A stretch of DNA of 8,724 nucleotides. Origin: Acidobacteriota bacterium (GTDB lineage: Bacteria; Acidobacteriota; Terriglobia; Terriglobales; Acidobacteriaceae). The number at the start of each line of letters is the position of its first letter. Within the stretch, counting starts at the first letter, position 1. Made by a program: the position numbers and the translations under genes. The notes under the pieces were generated by a model. The model saw nothing but the letters and a program-made list of their open reading frames with translations, ran no database searches and was not told the DNA's origin. Below, piece after piece: positions 1 through 6,878 of the stretch. The DNA is taken from positions 1 to 8,724 of the forward strand of contig JAJZCX010000045.1 of the NCBI GenBank assembly GCA_021851625.1, in the 5' to 3' direction.

Positions 1-1
1 G

Positions 2-793
2 CATTTTATTGATGACATTTTCATCACCGGTCCGTGCGAGCGCGGAGTGATGAAGCAACTGTTGGCGGAGGCCACTGCCTGCGGTGTGGATGTGCGTGTC
101 GTCCCTGACCTATACGACGGCATCTCATGGCATGCTCCCGTGGAATATGTGGGTCAGTTCCCAACTCTGCCGCTGCATCGCAAACAGATTCCCGCACTGG
201 GCTTGATGGCCAAGCGGGTGCTGGATATTTGTGCCTCGGTCTTCGCATTGGTGTCGTTGGCCCCGTTGATGGCCATGCTGGCATTGGCCGTTCGCCTCAG
301 CTCCCCCGGCCCGGTGTTCTATGCGTCGGAGCGCATTGGTCGCAAGGGGAGAACCTTCCGCTGCTGGAAGTTTCGCACCATGGTGATTGATGCGGAGGCA
401 CGCAAAGAATCCCTGCGCCACATGAATGAGCGAGACGGTGTGCTCTTCAAGATTCGTCACGATCCCCGCGTGACGGGCTTGGGAAAATTTCTGCGCAAAT
501 ACTCGCTGGATGAACTGCCCCAGTTCTGGAATGTATTGATCGGGGACATGAGCATCGTTGGCCCGCGTCCGCCGCTGGCAGGCGAAGTGCGCCAGTACGA
601 TCTGCATCATCTGCGCCGCTTGGATGTACAGCCGGGCATCACCGGTTTGTGGCAGGTAAATGCGCGCCAGGATCCTTCCTTTGACAACTACATCTCGCTC
701 GATACGGCCTACGTGGACAATTGGAGCCTGTGGCTGGACCTAAAGATTATGACGCGCACCTTCGGCGTGGTGCTGAACGGTACTGGCAATTGA
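2..793 (+). CDS. Polyprenyl-phosphate sugar phosphotransferase, 3' part (exopolysaccharide priming enzyme)
   Basis: The reading frame is open to the left edge, so the gene is cut at its 5' end and 263 residues remain. Seen: a Rossmann-like tail (residues 1-40), a hydrophobic membrane segment (about 68-95), then the bacterial sugar transferase domain with KFRTM (123-127), DELPQFWNVLIGDMSIVGPRP (170 onward, given here as its key residues D170, E171, P173, G181-D182, P188-R189-P190) and PGITGLWQVNAR (211-222). Known of the family: these inner-membrane enzymes move a sugar-1-phosphate from a nucleotide sugar onto undecaprenyl phosphate, the first step of exopolysaccharide or O-antigen repeat-unit assembly. 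The combination of an N-terminal CoA-binding-like region and a C-terminal transferase is that of the WbaP/CpsE-like class, in which about half the protein lies upstream of the transferase domain. The sugar (often glucose or galactose) cannot be told. The GTG at 47 and ATG at 50 are internal codons, not the start. It probably ends an exopolysaccharide locus lying to the left. Confidence 0.92.
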   Translation, partial: HFIDDIFITGPCERGVMKQLLAEATACGVDVRVVPDLYDGISWHAPVEYVGQFPTLPLHRKQIPALGLMAKRVLDICASVFALVSLAPLMAMLALAVRLSSPGPVFYASERIGRKGRTFRCWKFRTMVIDAEARKESLRHMNERDGVLFKIRHDPRVTGLGKFLRKYSLDELPQFWNVLIGDMSIVGPRPPLAGEVRQYDLHHLRRLDVQPGITGLWQVNARQDPSFDNYISLDTAYVDNWSLWLDLKIMTRTFGVVLNGTGN

Positions 794-860
794 CGTGCCG
801 TGCGGCGCGTTTGCGTGCGTCGTTGTTGTTTTCCGGGCAGGCAGCCGATAGACTGTTGCT

Positions 861-2510
861 GTGATTGTTGCACTGGCGCAGATCAACCCTACTGTCGGGG
901 ACTTCCTCGGCAATCAGAAAAAAATTGAAGCGTTCACTCGTGCCGCTGTAGAACGCGGCGCGCGCTTGATCGTGTTTCCCGAGATGGCCATCTGCGGGTA
1001 TCCGCCTGCGGATTTGCTGGAGCGCCCGGCCTTTACCGCCAAATGCCAGCAGGTGGTGGATTCGATTGCAGAACTGACCGCTGATGGCAGCATCTCGATT
1101 CTGTGCGGCACGGTGACGCCCTCTGCCCATGCCACGGGCAAGCGCAGAATGAACTCCGCCGTGTTGTTGCAGCAGGGCAAGATTGCTTTCACGCAATCGA
1201 AACGACTGTTGCCGTTCTATGATGTTTTTGACGAGCAACGATATTTTGCGCCTGCCGATACACAGCGCGTCTGCACGATCGATGGGCGGCAGGTGGCGAT
1301 CACAATCTGTGAAGATGCGTGGAATGATAAAAATTTCTGGCCGCAACGGCTCTACAGCGTCGATCCAGTCGAGCACCTGATGCAGCAAGGGGCGACGCTG
1401 ATTCTCAATCTTTCCGCATCGCCATATCACCGCAACAAGCGCGCGCTGCGCACGCAGATGTTGGCGGCCATTGCGCAGCGACACCAGACGCCGGTGCTGA
1501 TGGTCAATCAAGTGGGCGGCAATGACAGCCTCATATTTGATGGCAGTAGCGTGGCCATCGCCCCTGATGGAAGCTGCATCGCACAGGCGGCCAGCTTTGC
1601 CGAGGACTTGGTGCTGGTCGATCTGGACGCGATGACCGGGGAGCAGCATGGCACGCGCGCCGAGGATGAAGATGCGGCTATCTACGATGCGCTGGTGCTG
1701 GGCACGCAGGATTATGTGCGCAAATGCGGCTTCTCTAAAGCCGTGGTGGGCTTGAGCGGCGGCATTGATTCTGCGCTAGTGGCCTGCATTGCCACTGAGG
1801 CGCTGGGCAAAGAAAATGTATTGGGCGTGGGTATGCCGAGCCAATACTCATCGCAAGGTTCGATTGATGATGCACAGCAGTTGGCAGCCAATCTGGGGAT
1901 TGCGTTCGAGATGCTGCCGATCCAACCAATTTTTGAGGCGAGCAAGACCACACTGACGCCACTGTTTACAGGACTGCCTGCGGATACGACCGAAGAGAAT
2001 CTGCAATCGCGCATTCGCGGTATCCTGCTAATGGCTCTTTCGAATAAACTGTCCGCACTGGTGCTGACGACGGGGAACAAGTCCGAAATGTCTGTGGGCT
2101 ATTGCACTTTGTACGGAGACATGGTGGGCGCGCTGGCTGTAATTGGTGACGTGTTCAAGACGACGGTCTACCGGCTGAGTCGCTTTGTGAATCGCGAGCG
2201 TGAAATCATTCCAGAGAACACGCTGACCAAAGCTCCATCGGCTGAGTTGCGGCCCGACCAGAAGGACACGGACTCGCTGCCACCCTATGATGTGCTGGAC
2301 CCTATTTTGGAAGCGTACGTGGAGCACTATTTGGGCGTGGAAGGTATTGCCGCCGAGCAGGGGCAGAGTTTGGAGTTGGTGCGTAGAGTGGTGCAACTTG
2401 TGGAGAGAAGCGAGTACAAGCGCCAACAGGCCGCGCCAGTGTTGAAGGTGACGCAAAAGTCATTTGGGATTGGACGAAGGTTCCCAATTGCAGTGAAGGT
2501 GCAGGTTTAA
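861..2510 (+). CDS. nadE: Glutamine-dependent NAD+ synthetase
   Basis: Cytoplasmic enzyme making NAD+ from deamido-NAD+, ATP and glutamine, the last step of NAD synthesis. The 549 residues form two domains. Residues 1-260 are a nitrilase-type glutamine amidohydrolase with catalytic triad E41 (FPEM), K114 (SKRLLPF) and C150 (ICEDAW). Residues 270-549 are the synthetase, with the P-loop SGGIDSA (299-305), ENLQSRIRG (379-387), TTGNKSE (403-409), GD (419-420) and KAPSAELRPDQ (457-467). All key residues are present and the length suits the bacterial two-domain form. The start must be GTG 861: an in-frame TAG lies at 849-851 with no other start between, and MIVALAQINPTVGDF is the family's usual N-terminus. 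No clear Shine-Dalgarno sequence precedes it. It follows the sugar transferase by 67 bases with no convincing terminator, and the Dsb-like gene begins 18 bases after it, so the two are probably co-transcribed. Having its own glutaminase means no ammonia supply is needed. Confidence 0.97.
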   Translation: MIVALAQINPTVGDFLGNQKKIEAFTRAAVERGARLIVFPEMAICGYPPADLLERPAFTAKCQQVVDSIAELTADGSISILCGTVTPSAHATGKRRMNSAVLLQQGKIAFTQSKRLLPFYDVFDEQRYFAPADTQRVCTIDGRQVAITICEDAWNDKNFWPQRLYSVDPVEHLMQQGATLILNLSASPYHRNKRALRTQMLAAIAQRHQTPVLMVNQVGGNDSLIFDGSSVAIAPDGSCIAQAASFAEDLVLVDLDAMTGEQHGTRAEDEDAAIYDALVLGTQDYVRKCGFSKAVVGLSGGIDSALVACIATEALGKENVLGVGMPSQYSSQGSIDDAQQLAANLGIAFEMLPIQPIFEASKTTLTPLFTGLPADTTEENLQSRIRGILLMALSNKLSALVLTTGNKSEMSVGYCTLYGDMVGALAVIGDVFKTTVYRLSRFVNREREIIPENTLTKAPSAELRPDQKDTDSLPPYDVLDPILEAYVEHYLGVEGIAAEQGQSLELVRRVVQLVERSEYKRQQAAPVLKVTQKSFGIGRRFPIAVKVQV

Positions 2511-2515
2511 CTTAT

Positions 2516-2520
2516 GAGGG
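2516..2520 (+). promoter_or_regulatory. Shine-Dalgarno site setting the start of the Dsb-like gene
   Basis: GAGGG lies 8 bases before ATG 2529, ideal spacing. It overlaps the ATG at 2514, which has no ribosome site of its own at proper distance. This favours 2529 as the real start. A third ATG at 2535 is possible but less well spaced. Confidence 0.6.
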
Positions 2521-2528
2521 TAAAAACC

Positions 2529-3527
2529 ATGAAAATGAAATTGTTCAGTGCTGTACTTTTCGCCGGCTTTGGCAGCACCGCATTTGCGGTGGGTCAAGCG
2601 GCTCCCCCGGCTGCTCCGCAGCCATCCGCGCAGGCAAGACCAACTCTGCAATTGAAGACGCCGGGACAGCCGCTTGCACCGGTCGCGCCGGTCAAGTTTC
2701 CCGCCGTCGATCCGAGTGCATTCACGGCGACGACGCCATCCGTGAGCGCGGTGAACGCGTTCCTGAAGCAGATTTGGGGCTATGATCCGAGCCGTAAATG
2801 GCAGGTACAGGCGATTCAGAAAACGGATGCGCCCGGCGTGAGCAACGTTTTGGTTTTGGTGGCCGAGGATGGCGTGAGCCGTCAGCCGGGCCAGACGACA
2901 TTTTTTGTGCTGCCCGACGGCCAGCACGCCATTGCCGGCAATGAAGTGATGCCGTTTGGCACGGATCCCTATGGCGTGAATCGGCAAAAGCTGATCGCAG
3001 GGGCGAATGGTCCCTCGCGTGGTGCGGATGGAAAGAGTTTACTGCTGGTGGAGTTTGCTGATCTGCAATGTCCGCATTGCAAAGAGGCCGAGGCCACCAT
3101 GGATCGCCTGGCGCAGGACTTTCCGAATGCGCAAATGGTCTTTGAGAACTTTCCTTTGACGCAGATTCATCCGTCAGCGGAAAAAGCAGCGGAGTATGGC
3201 GTCTGCGTGGCGCAACTGAAGGGCAATGCAGCCTTCTTCCAATATGTGCAGGCCGTCTTTGACAATCAAGCCAAGCTGACGCCAGATGCGACGGAGCAGA
3301 CCTTGTCCGATGCAGCCACCAAAGCAGGCGTGGATGCGGCAGCAGAGAAGAAGTGCGTGTCCGACTCTGCGACCAAGGCCGCCGTGGCGGCCAGCTTGAA
3401 GCTGGGCTATGACGTGGGCGTGAACCAAACACCAATGCTGTTTGTGAATGGACGTCCGCTGCCGGTCAACGCGCTGCCGTACAACGTACTGAAGCAGATC
3501 GTTACGTTTGCCGCAGCACAAAAATAG
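2529..3527 (+). CDS. Secreted DsbA/thioredoxin-fold protein with CPHC active site
   Basis: Probable periplasmic thiol-disulfide oxidoreductase of 332 residues. Numbered from ATG 2529, residues 1-20 are a signal peptide (MKMK, hydrophobic core, STAFA cleavage site). Residues 21-58 are a Pro/Ala/Gln-rich linker. Residues 59-155 are a separate small domain I cannot name, perhaps analogous to the N-terminal domain of DsbC-like proteins (inference). Residues 165-332 are a DsbA-like fold: CPHC at 181-184 after LLVEFADLQ, a helical insert, and the cis-proline loop QTP (300-302) followed by MLFVNG. CPHC is the DsbA motif, usually strongly oxidising. Two further cysteines, C226 and C276, sit in the helical insert and could form a second disulfide. 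The partner and the direction of the reaction (oxidase, isomerase or reductase) cannot be told; no DsbB or DsbD is in view. It is 18 bases after nadE and followed by a strong terminator, so it ends the block. An alternative start is ATG 2514 (337 residues). Confidence 0.85.
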   Translation: MKMKLFSAVLFAGFGSTAFAVGQAAPPAAPQPSAQARPTLQLKTPGQPLAPVAPVKFPAVDPSAFTATTPSVSAVNAFLKQIWGYDPSRKWQVQAIQKTDAPGVSNVLVLVAEDGVSRQPGQTTFFVLPDGQHAIAGNEVMPFGTDPYGVNRQKLIAGANGPSRGADGKSLLLVEFADLQCPHCKEAEATMDRLAQDFPNAQMVFENFPLTQIHPSAEKAAEYGVCVAQLKGNAAFFQYVQAVFDNQAKLTPDATEQTLSDAATKAGVDAAAEKKCVSDSATKAAVAASLKLGYDVGVNQTPMLFVNGRPLPVNALPYNVLKQIVTFAAAQK

Positions 3528-3541
3528 CAGGCACGGTTGCG

Positions 3542-3584
3542 ACACAAAGAGGAGACGCTGCGGCGTCTCCTCTTTGTGTTTTAT
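3542..3584 (+). terminator. Strong intrinsic terminator after the nadE / Dsb-like block
   Basis: A perfect 17-base-pair stem (arms 3542-3558 and 3563-3579) with a 4-base loop TGCG is followed by TTTTAT. It begins 14 bases after the stop codon of the Dsb-like gene. There is no T-run on the other strand, so it should act mainly on + strand transcription. Confidence 0.9.
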
Positions 3585-3595
3585 GCGGAGATAAA

Positions 3596-3727
3596 GCAGA
3601 TGCCTCGACTGCGGCTGCTGATGCAGCCTTCGCTCGGAATGACAATGTCTTCGGGAATGCCCTCTCGACAGACATACTGTCATCCCGACCGAAGTCTGGC
3701 GTAGACGGACGTAGTGGAGGGATCTGC
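3596..3727. repeat. Imperfect inverted repeat in the gap between convergent genes
   Basis: Two related copies face each other. The left copy (3596-3644) begins GCAGATGCCTC and ends TCGGAATGACA. The right copy (3678-3727), read on the - strand, begins GCAGATCCCTC and ends TCGGGATGACA. The symmetry runs on inward through ATGTCT (3645-3650) and AGACAT (3670-3675), leaving a loop of about 19 bases (3651-3669). The arms are clearly homologous but not identical, which points to a mobile or repeated intergenic unit (REP- or MITE-like) present as a decayed inverted pair, rather than a single perfect hairpin. The outer edge is 10 bases past the stop of the - strand secretin gene, so its transcript could fold there. 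Whether it ends transcription, protects mRNA or is only a repeat cannot be told. No other copy was seen in this window. The rest of the 3528-3737 gap holds only the terminator. Confidence 0.75.
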
Positions 3728-3737
3728 GGTTGGTGTG

Positions 3738-5711
3738 CTAGCGCTGCACAGGCGGGACGGACATCATGGTATTGGAGACCTCATTGGGAATGGAGCGCAC
3801 GATGTGTGGTGTGAGGACGACGACCAGATCGCCAACGGTGGTTTGCGGATTGTTCGTTGCCGTCCAGGACATGCCAGGTAATTCGCTAATGCCGGGAATG
3901 CCGGTGAGCACATTTTCCTCTTGCCGCGTCATGCTGCTGACAAGCAGGGCGCTTTCGCCGTCGAGCAAATCGACGTTGGTGGCGAAGGCGCGGCTGTTCA
4001 AGATGGGAATGCCGTTGAGGGAGCTACCGCCGAGGGCCTCAATCTTCGTATCCAATTGTAGAAAGACATGGCCGTTGCGTTGAATTTGCGGCAGTGCTTT
4101 TAGCGTGAGGCCGAGATTTTCGTATTGCACCTGCGGCGCTTGAGCCAAGGCGTCGATGCCACTGAGCGCCGAGTTGGCTCCCAACCCTGCGAATCCGCCC
4201 AAGCCCAGAGCGCCTGCCAAGGCTGGCGGCAAGTTGGATCCCGTCGTTCCTGACGAGTAGCTGGCGGTGATGATGGGGTAGCGTGAACCAAACAAAAATG
4301 AGGCCTTTTCCGCATTGTTCGCGCGCAGTTGTACATGGTCGAGCTGCTTGGCGGTCGAAGTGTTCAGCGATGCATTCAACGTGGCTGAGCCGAAGGTGAC
4401 GCCGGTGAGTGTAAGCCCATTGCCGAAGAGCGCGAAGGGTTGGCTCAAAATGGAGCCGCTGGCTAGACCGTAGTAAACCAACAAGGCAGCGATGGCGACG
4501 TAATCGCCTGGACTGACAAGGCCGCTGGTGATGAGCTGGCTGATGAGGCTTTGATTCTGGCTGATCAGGTTTTGGATCTCTGAGGGCACGTTGAAGATGG
4601 TGAACTGCTGTGGCAGTTGCATGCCGATGTTCAACGAGCGATTATCGTTCACCTGATAGACGCGAACGTCGAGCAATACCTCGGGTGCGCTGCCGTACAG
4701 ACCATCCACGGTGCGATTGATGGCCTGTACCGCAGCGGCGGGTGCGCGCAGTGTGATGGTGTCATTCTCTTGCCGGAAGGAGATTTGTTTGATGCCAAAG
4801 ACATTTTTAATCATGTTGGAGGCATCGATCATCTCCATAGGAGAGAGGCCGGGCAGATAGATGTTTTCCAGCAGCAGATGCTCATATTGCTTGCGAAATT
4901 CCTTGGTATCACGAACGATCAATGCATGTTTTTCATCGAGCGGAACCGCGAAGGTATTGGTGATGAGCTGTACGGCTGTGGCGGTTTCGGCAAAGCTGGC
5001 ATGATCGATGTCCAAACGAACGCTGGTGTCTTTGACGGAATCCTCAAACTGCACATCCAAGCCATAGCTTTTGTAAACGTAGCGGATCAAGCTCTTGCTG
5101 AAGTCGCGGAAGTGAAAGCTGTGAAGCTCCGGGCTGGGAAGCAGTTGCAGAGAGCCGTTGTCCAGCACGGGCCGCGCGTCCGCGTGGGCGGTAGCCATGT
5201 GTGGAGGGGACATGGCCTGGCTCAAAATTTGCAGATGCTCCCGCACAAAAGGATTGCCGGGATCGATGTCTTGCGCCTGCTGGAGCAGGTTGAGTGCGGC
5301 GCTGGTGTTTTGCGTGTCTTGCAGTTTGCTGGAGCGCTGCAACAATGTGGCAACGTAGCGTTGGCGCGCGATTTCCTTGCCAGCCAGATAATTTAACGCA
5401 TCGGGATCCAGATGATGCGCCTCCGAATACAGTTGAAAGGCGAGCTGGGCATCGTTCTTTCGCATGGCCCGTTGGGCGCGTTCTGCGTCTTTGTGTGCGC
5501 GACGTTTTTGCCGGGCCGTGGGTGTGTGTGGGCGCGCGGCTTTTGGCGGCGCGGTGCTCAGCGCATCCTGTGCCAAGAGCGGCAGAGTTTCCGGGCCAAT
5601 GCAGAAGAGCACGATGAGCACGGCGGTAATGGCTTCGCGCAATGCGCTGGCGCAGAGGTGCTGCATGTGTCGGGTGTGAACGTGCACGGGGTTGGAGGAT
5701 TTGTGCTGCAT
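3738..5711 (-). CDS. Secretin (type II/III secretion or type IV pilus-like outer-membrane channel) with N-terminal TPR-like repeats
   Basis: A 657-residue protein expected to form a ring-shaped outer-membrane channel. Seen in order: an N-terminal hydrophobic segment (about 26-47) ending LLAQDA, likely a signal peptide; a basic, Ala-rich helical stretch (60-90); two TPR-like repeats (about 83-103 and 138-155, each ending DPD or DPGN); an STN/N0-like domain (about 198-267); an N1/NolW-like domain (about 280-335); and the secretin core (345-640). The core carries VDLLDGESALLVSSM (580-594), TGIPGISELPG (603-613) and the closing VVVLTPHIVR (630-639). That ending is diagnostic of the family. A Gly/Ala/Ser-rich stretch lies within the core at 484-525. 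No ATPase, inner-membrane platform or pilin gene is in view, so the machine it serves is unknown. Its start is 5 bases past the phosphatase stop, so the two are probably one transcript. ATG 5666 (642 residues) is an alternative start that gives a more compact signal peptide; neither has a good ribosome site. Confidence 0.88.
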   Translation of the reverse strand: MQHKSSNPVHVHTRHMQHLCASALREAITAVLIVLFCIGPETLPLLAQDALSTAPPKAARPHTPTARQKRRAHKDAERAQRAMRKNDAQLAFQLYSEAHHLDPDALNYLAGKEIARQRYVATLLQRSSKLQDTQNTSAALNLLQQAQDIDPGNPFVREHLQILSQAMSPPHMATAHADARPVLDNGSLQLLPSPELHSFHFRDFSKSLIRYVYKSYGLDVQFEDSVKDTSVRLDIDHASFAETATAVQLITNTFAVPLDEKHALIVRDTKEFRKQYEHLLLENIYLPGLSPMEMIDASNMIKNVFGIKQISFRQENDTITLRAPAAAVQAINRTVDGLYGSAPEVLLDVRVYQVNDNRSLNIGMQLPQQFTIFNVPSEIQNLISQNQSLISQLITSGLVSPGDYVAIAALLVYYGLASGSILSQPFALFGNGLTLTGVTFGSATLNASLNTSTAKQLDHVQLRANNAEKASFLFGSRYPIITASYSSGTTGSNLPPALAGALGLGGFAGLGANSALSGIDALAQAPQVQYENLGLTLKALPQIQRNGHVFLQLDTKIEALGGSSLNGIPILNSRAFATNVDLLDGESALLVSSMTRQEENVLTGIPGISELPGMSWTATNNPQTTVGDLVVVLTPHIVRSIPNEVSNTMMSVPPVQR

Positions 5712-5716
5712 TCCGC

Positions 5717-6505
5717 CTATGCCGAGTGCGCCACGCCAGCAGTGGCCATGCGCTCCAGCAAGCTGGCGGTTAAGTACTCCGGGCCATGCTGTTGCAATTG
5801 CTCCGGGGTGTAGACTCCGGTGGCAACGGCTAACACGGGCAGGGAATTGGCGTGGGCTGCGGCGATGTCCGCGGGTGTGTCGCCGACAACGCAGATGCGG
5901 GCCTGTGCACCGGCCAGTGCGCGTGCTTGGGCCGCGCCATGGGCTAGAATGGCTGCGCGTTGCGACTGCGTGTCACAAAATGCGCCGAATTGGAAGTAGT
6001 CGCGCTGTCCACAAACCTCCAACTTGAGCCAGCCGATGGACTCCACATTGCCGGTGCCAATGCCGAGGAGTTTGCCGTTGCGCTGCAAATGTTCCAAAGT
6101 CGCAAAGACGCCGGGAGTGGGCTGGACCACCAGTGCGTGCTTGCGCGCGTATACGATGCGCTGCATGGCGTCGAGAATTTGTGGGATCAAGAGGCGCGCG
6201 TCCGAGGGAGCGATGGCATGACGGCGCAGCATCTGCTGCAAAATCGCCGTATCCGTATTGCCGTGGAGCATGATGCCATCGAGAGTACTTCGCTCGCCAG
6301 TGATGGCTTGGAACGCCTCGGCAAAGGATGCGAAGTGAATACGATCTTGGCAGCGAAGTAGTGTGCCGTCAATGTCAAAAAGATAAGCGTCGTAGCCATC
6401 CCATGCGGGCAGCGGCGCGGTGCGAGCGGAGGCAGATGCGGGAACCGAAGCCGCTGAAGCGGAGCCGGAGGGATGTCCATCCGCAAACGTTGTGCTTGTG
6501 TCCAT
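5717..6505 (-). CDS. HAD-superfamily phosphatase (phosphoglycolate phosphatase-like)
   Basis: A 262-residue cytoplasmic hydrolase of the haloacid dehalogenase superfamily. Motif I is FDIDGTLL (43-50; nucleophile D44, acid/base D46), motif II is GTGN (150-153), K161 is the likely motif III lysine, and motif IV is VVGDTPADI (206-214; D209, D213). A helical C1-type cap lies between motifs I and II (about 52-128). The order and spacing match phosphoglycolate phosphatase/Gph-like enzymes, but members of this family act on many phosphate esters and the substrate cannot be read from sequence. Residues 1-33 are a Ser/Ala/Thr/Pro-rich extension not needed for the fold; the start at ATG 6505 is therefore less sure than the rest, though no better in-frame start was identified. 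It begins 26 bases after the Fis-like gene and is followed after 5 bases by the secretin, which suggests an operon. A functional link to the secretin is not evident. Confidence 0.87.
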   Translation of the reverse strand: MDTSTTFADGHPSGSASAASVPASASARTAPLPAWDGYDAYLFDIDGTLLRCQDRIHFASFAEAFQAITGERSTLDGIMLHGNTDTAILQQMLRRHAIAPSDARLLIPQILDAMQRIVYARKHALVVQPTPGVFATLEHLQRNGKLLGIGTGNVESIGWLKLEVCGQRDYFQFGAFCDTQSQRAAILAHGAAQARALAGAQARICVVGDTPADIAAAHANSLPVLAVATGVYTPEQLQQHGPEYLTASLLERMATAGVAHSA

Positions 6506-6531
6506 GACGATTGCGTTGCTACCGTTCCAGT

Positions 6532-6816
6532 TTACCGCGAACGAACCATGCGTAGCGAATGCATGGCCGCCGATTCACTGCGTGCCGGGCGCTTCAGCCC
6601 CAGGCGAATTTGTGAAGGGTCCAGATTCAACTCTGCCATCATGCGGCTGAGAGTGTTGCGGTGCACACCCAATTCGCGCGCCGCCTTGCACTGGTTGCCT
6701 TTGTGGTTCGCCAGCACTTCTTGTATGTAGCGCCGACGAAACTCACGCACAGCCTCTTCATAGGGAATGCTGCTGGCGTACATTTGAATCACCAGACTGT
6801 CCAATTCGTGTTTCAC
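6532..6816 (-). CDS. Small stand-alone Fis-type helix-turn-helix DNA-binding protein
   Basis: A 94-residue protein whose centre (about 22-65) matches the Fis/NtrC C-terminal helix-turn-helix (HTH_8): FRRRYIQEVLANHKGN followed by KAARELGVHRNTLSRMM. In NtrC-type activators this module follows a receiver and an ATPase domain; here it stands alone with a short N-terminal helix (1-20) and a basic tail rich in Arg and Ser (71-94). It may act like Fis as a dimeric nucleoid or local regulator; its targets are unknown. The start is GTG 6816, preceded by GAGG with 5 bases of spacing; the upstream ATG at 6827 is out of frame and soon hits a stop. ATG 6783 is an internal alternative but would remove part of the N-terminal helix. 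The gene lies 58 bases after cvpA and 26 before the phosphatase, all on the same strand. Confidence 0.85.
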   Translation of the reverse strand: MKHELDSLVIQMYASSIPYEEAVREFRRRYIQEVLANHKGNQCKAARELGVHRNTLSRMMAELNLDPSQIRLGLKRPARSESAAMHSLRMVRSR

Positions 6817-6849
6817 GCTGACCTCATCAGGCTCGGAAGCGAAGGTTGC

Positions 6850-6878
6850 CTTATTTCAATTCGAACGACAGGGATCAA
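6850..6878 (-). promoter_or_regulatory. Weak candidate promoter for the Fis-like gene
   Basis: On the - strand, TTGATC (6878-6873) and AATAAG (6855-6850) are 17 bases apart, each 4 of 6 matches to the sigma-70 consensus. It overlaps the cvpA stop codon and would give a leader of roughly 25-30 bases. Matches of this quality occur by chance, so this is only a candidate for separate expression of the Fis-like, phosphatase and secretin genes. Confidence 0.22.

Noticed and set aside
794..860. Terminator or promoter between the sugar transferase and nadE
   Set aside because: Only short, broken stems and -10-like matches of 3 of 6 were found; nothing rises above chance.
747..1649. A 300-codon open frame on the - strand, antisense to nadE
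   Set aside because: The + strand carries an unmistakable NadE amidohydrolase domain with all catalytic residues; the antisense product has no recognisable motif and is rich in His, Arg and Cys as shadow frames often are.
3542..3579. The terminator hairpin working in both directions
   Set aside because: On the - strand the stem is followed by CGCAACCGTGCC with no T-run, so only + strand termination is supported.
4617..5396. A 259-codon open frame on the + strand, antisense to the secretin
   Set aside because: It lies wholly within the secretin gene and shows no domain, signal peptide or ribosome site.
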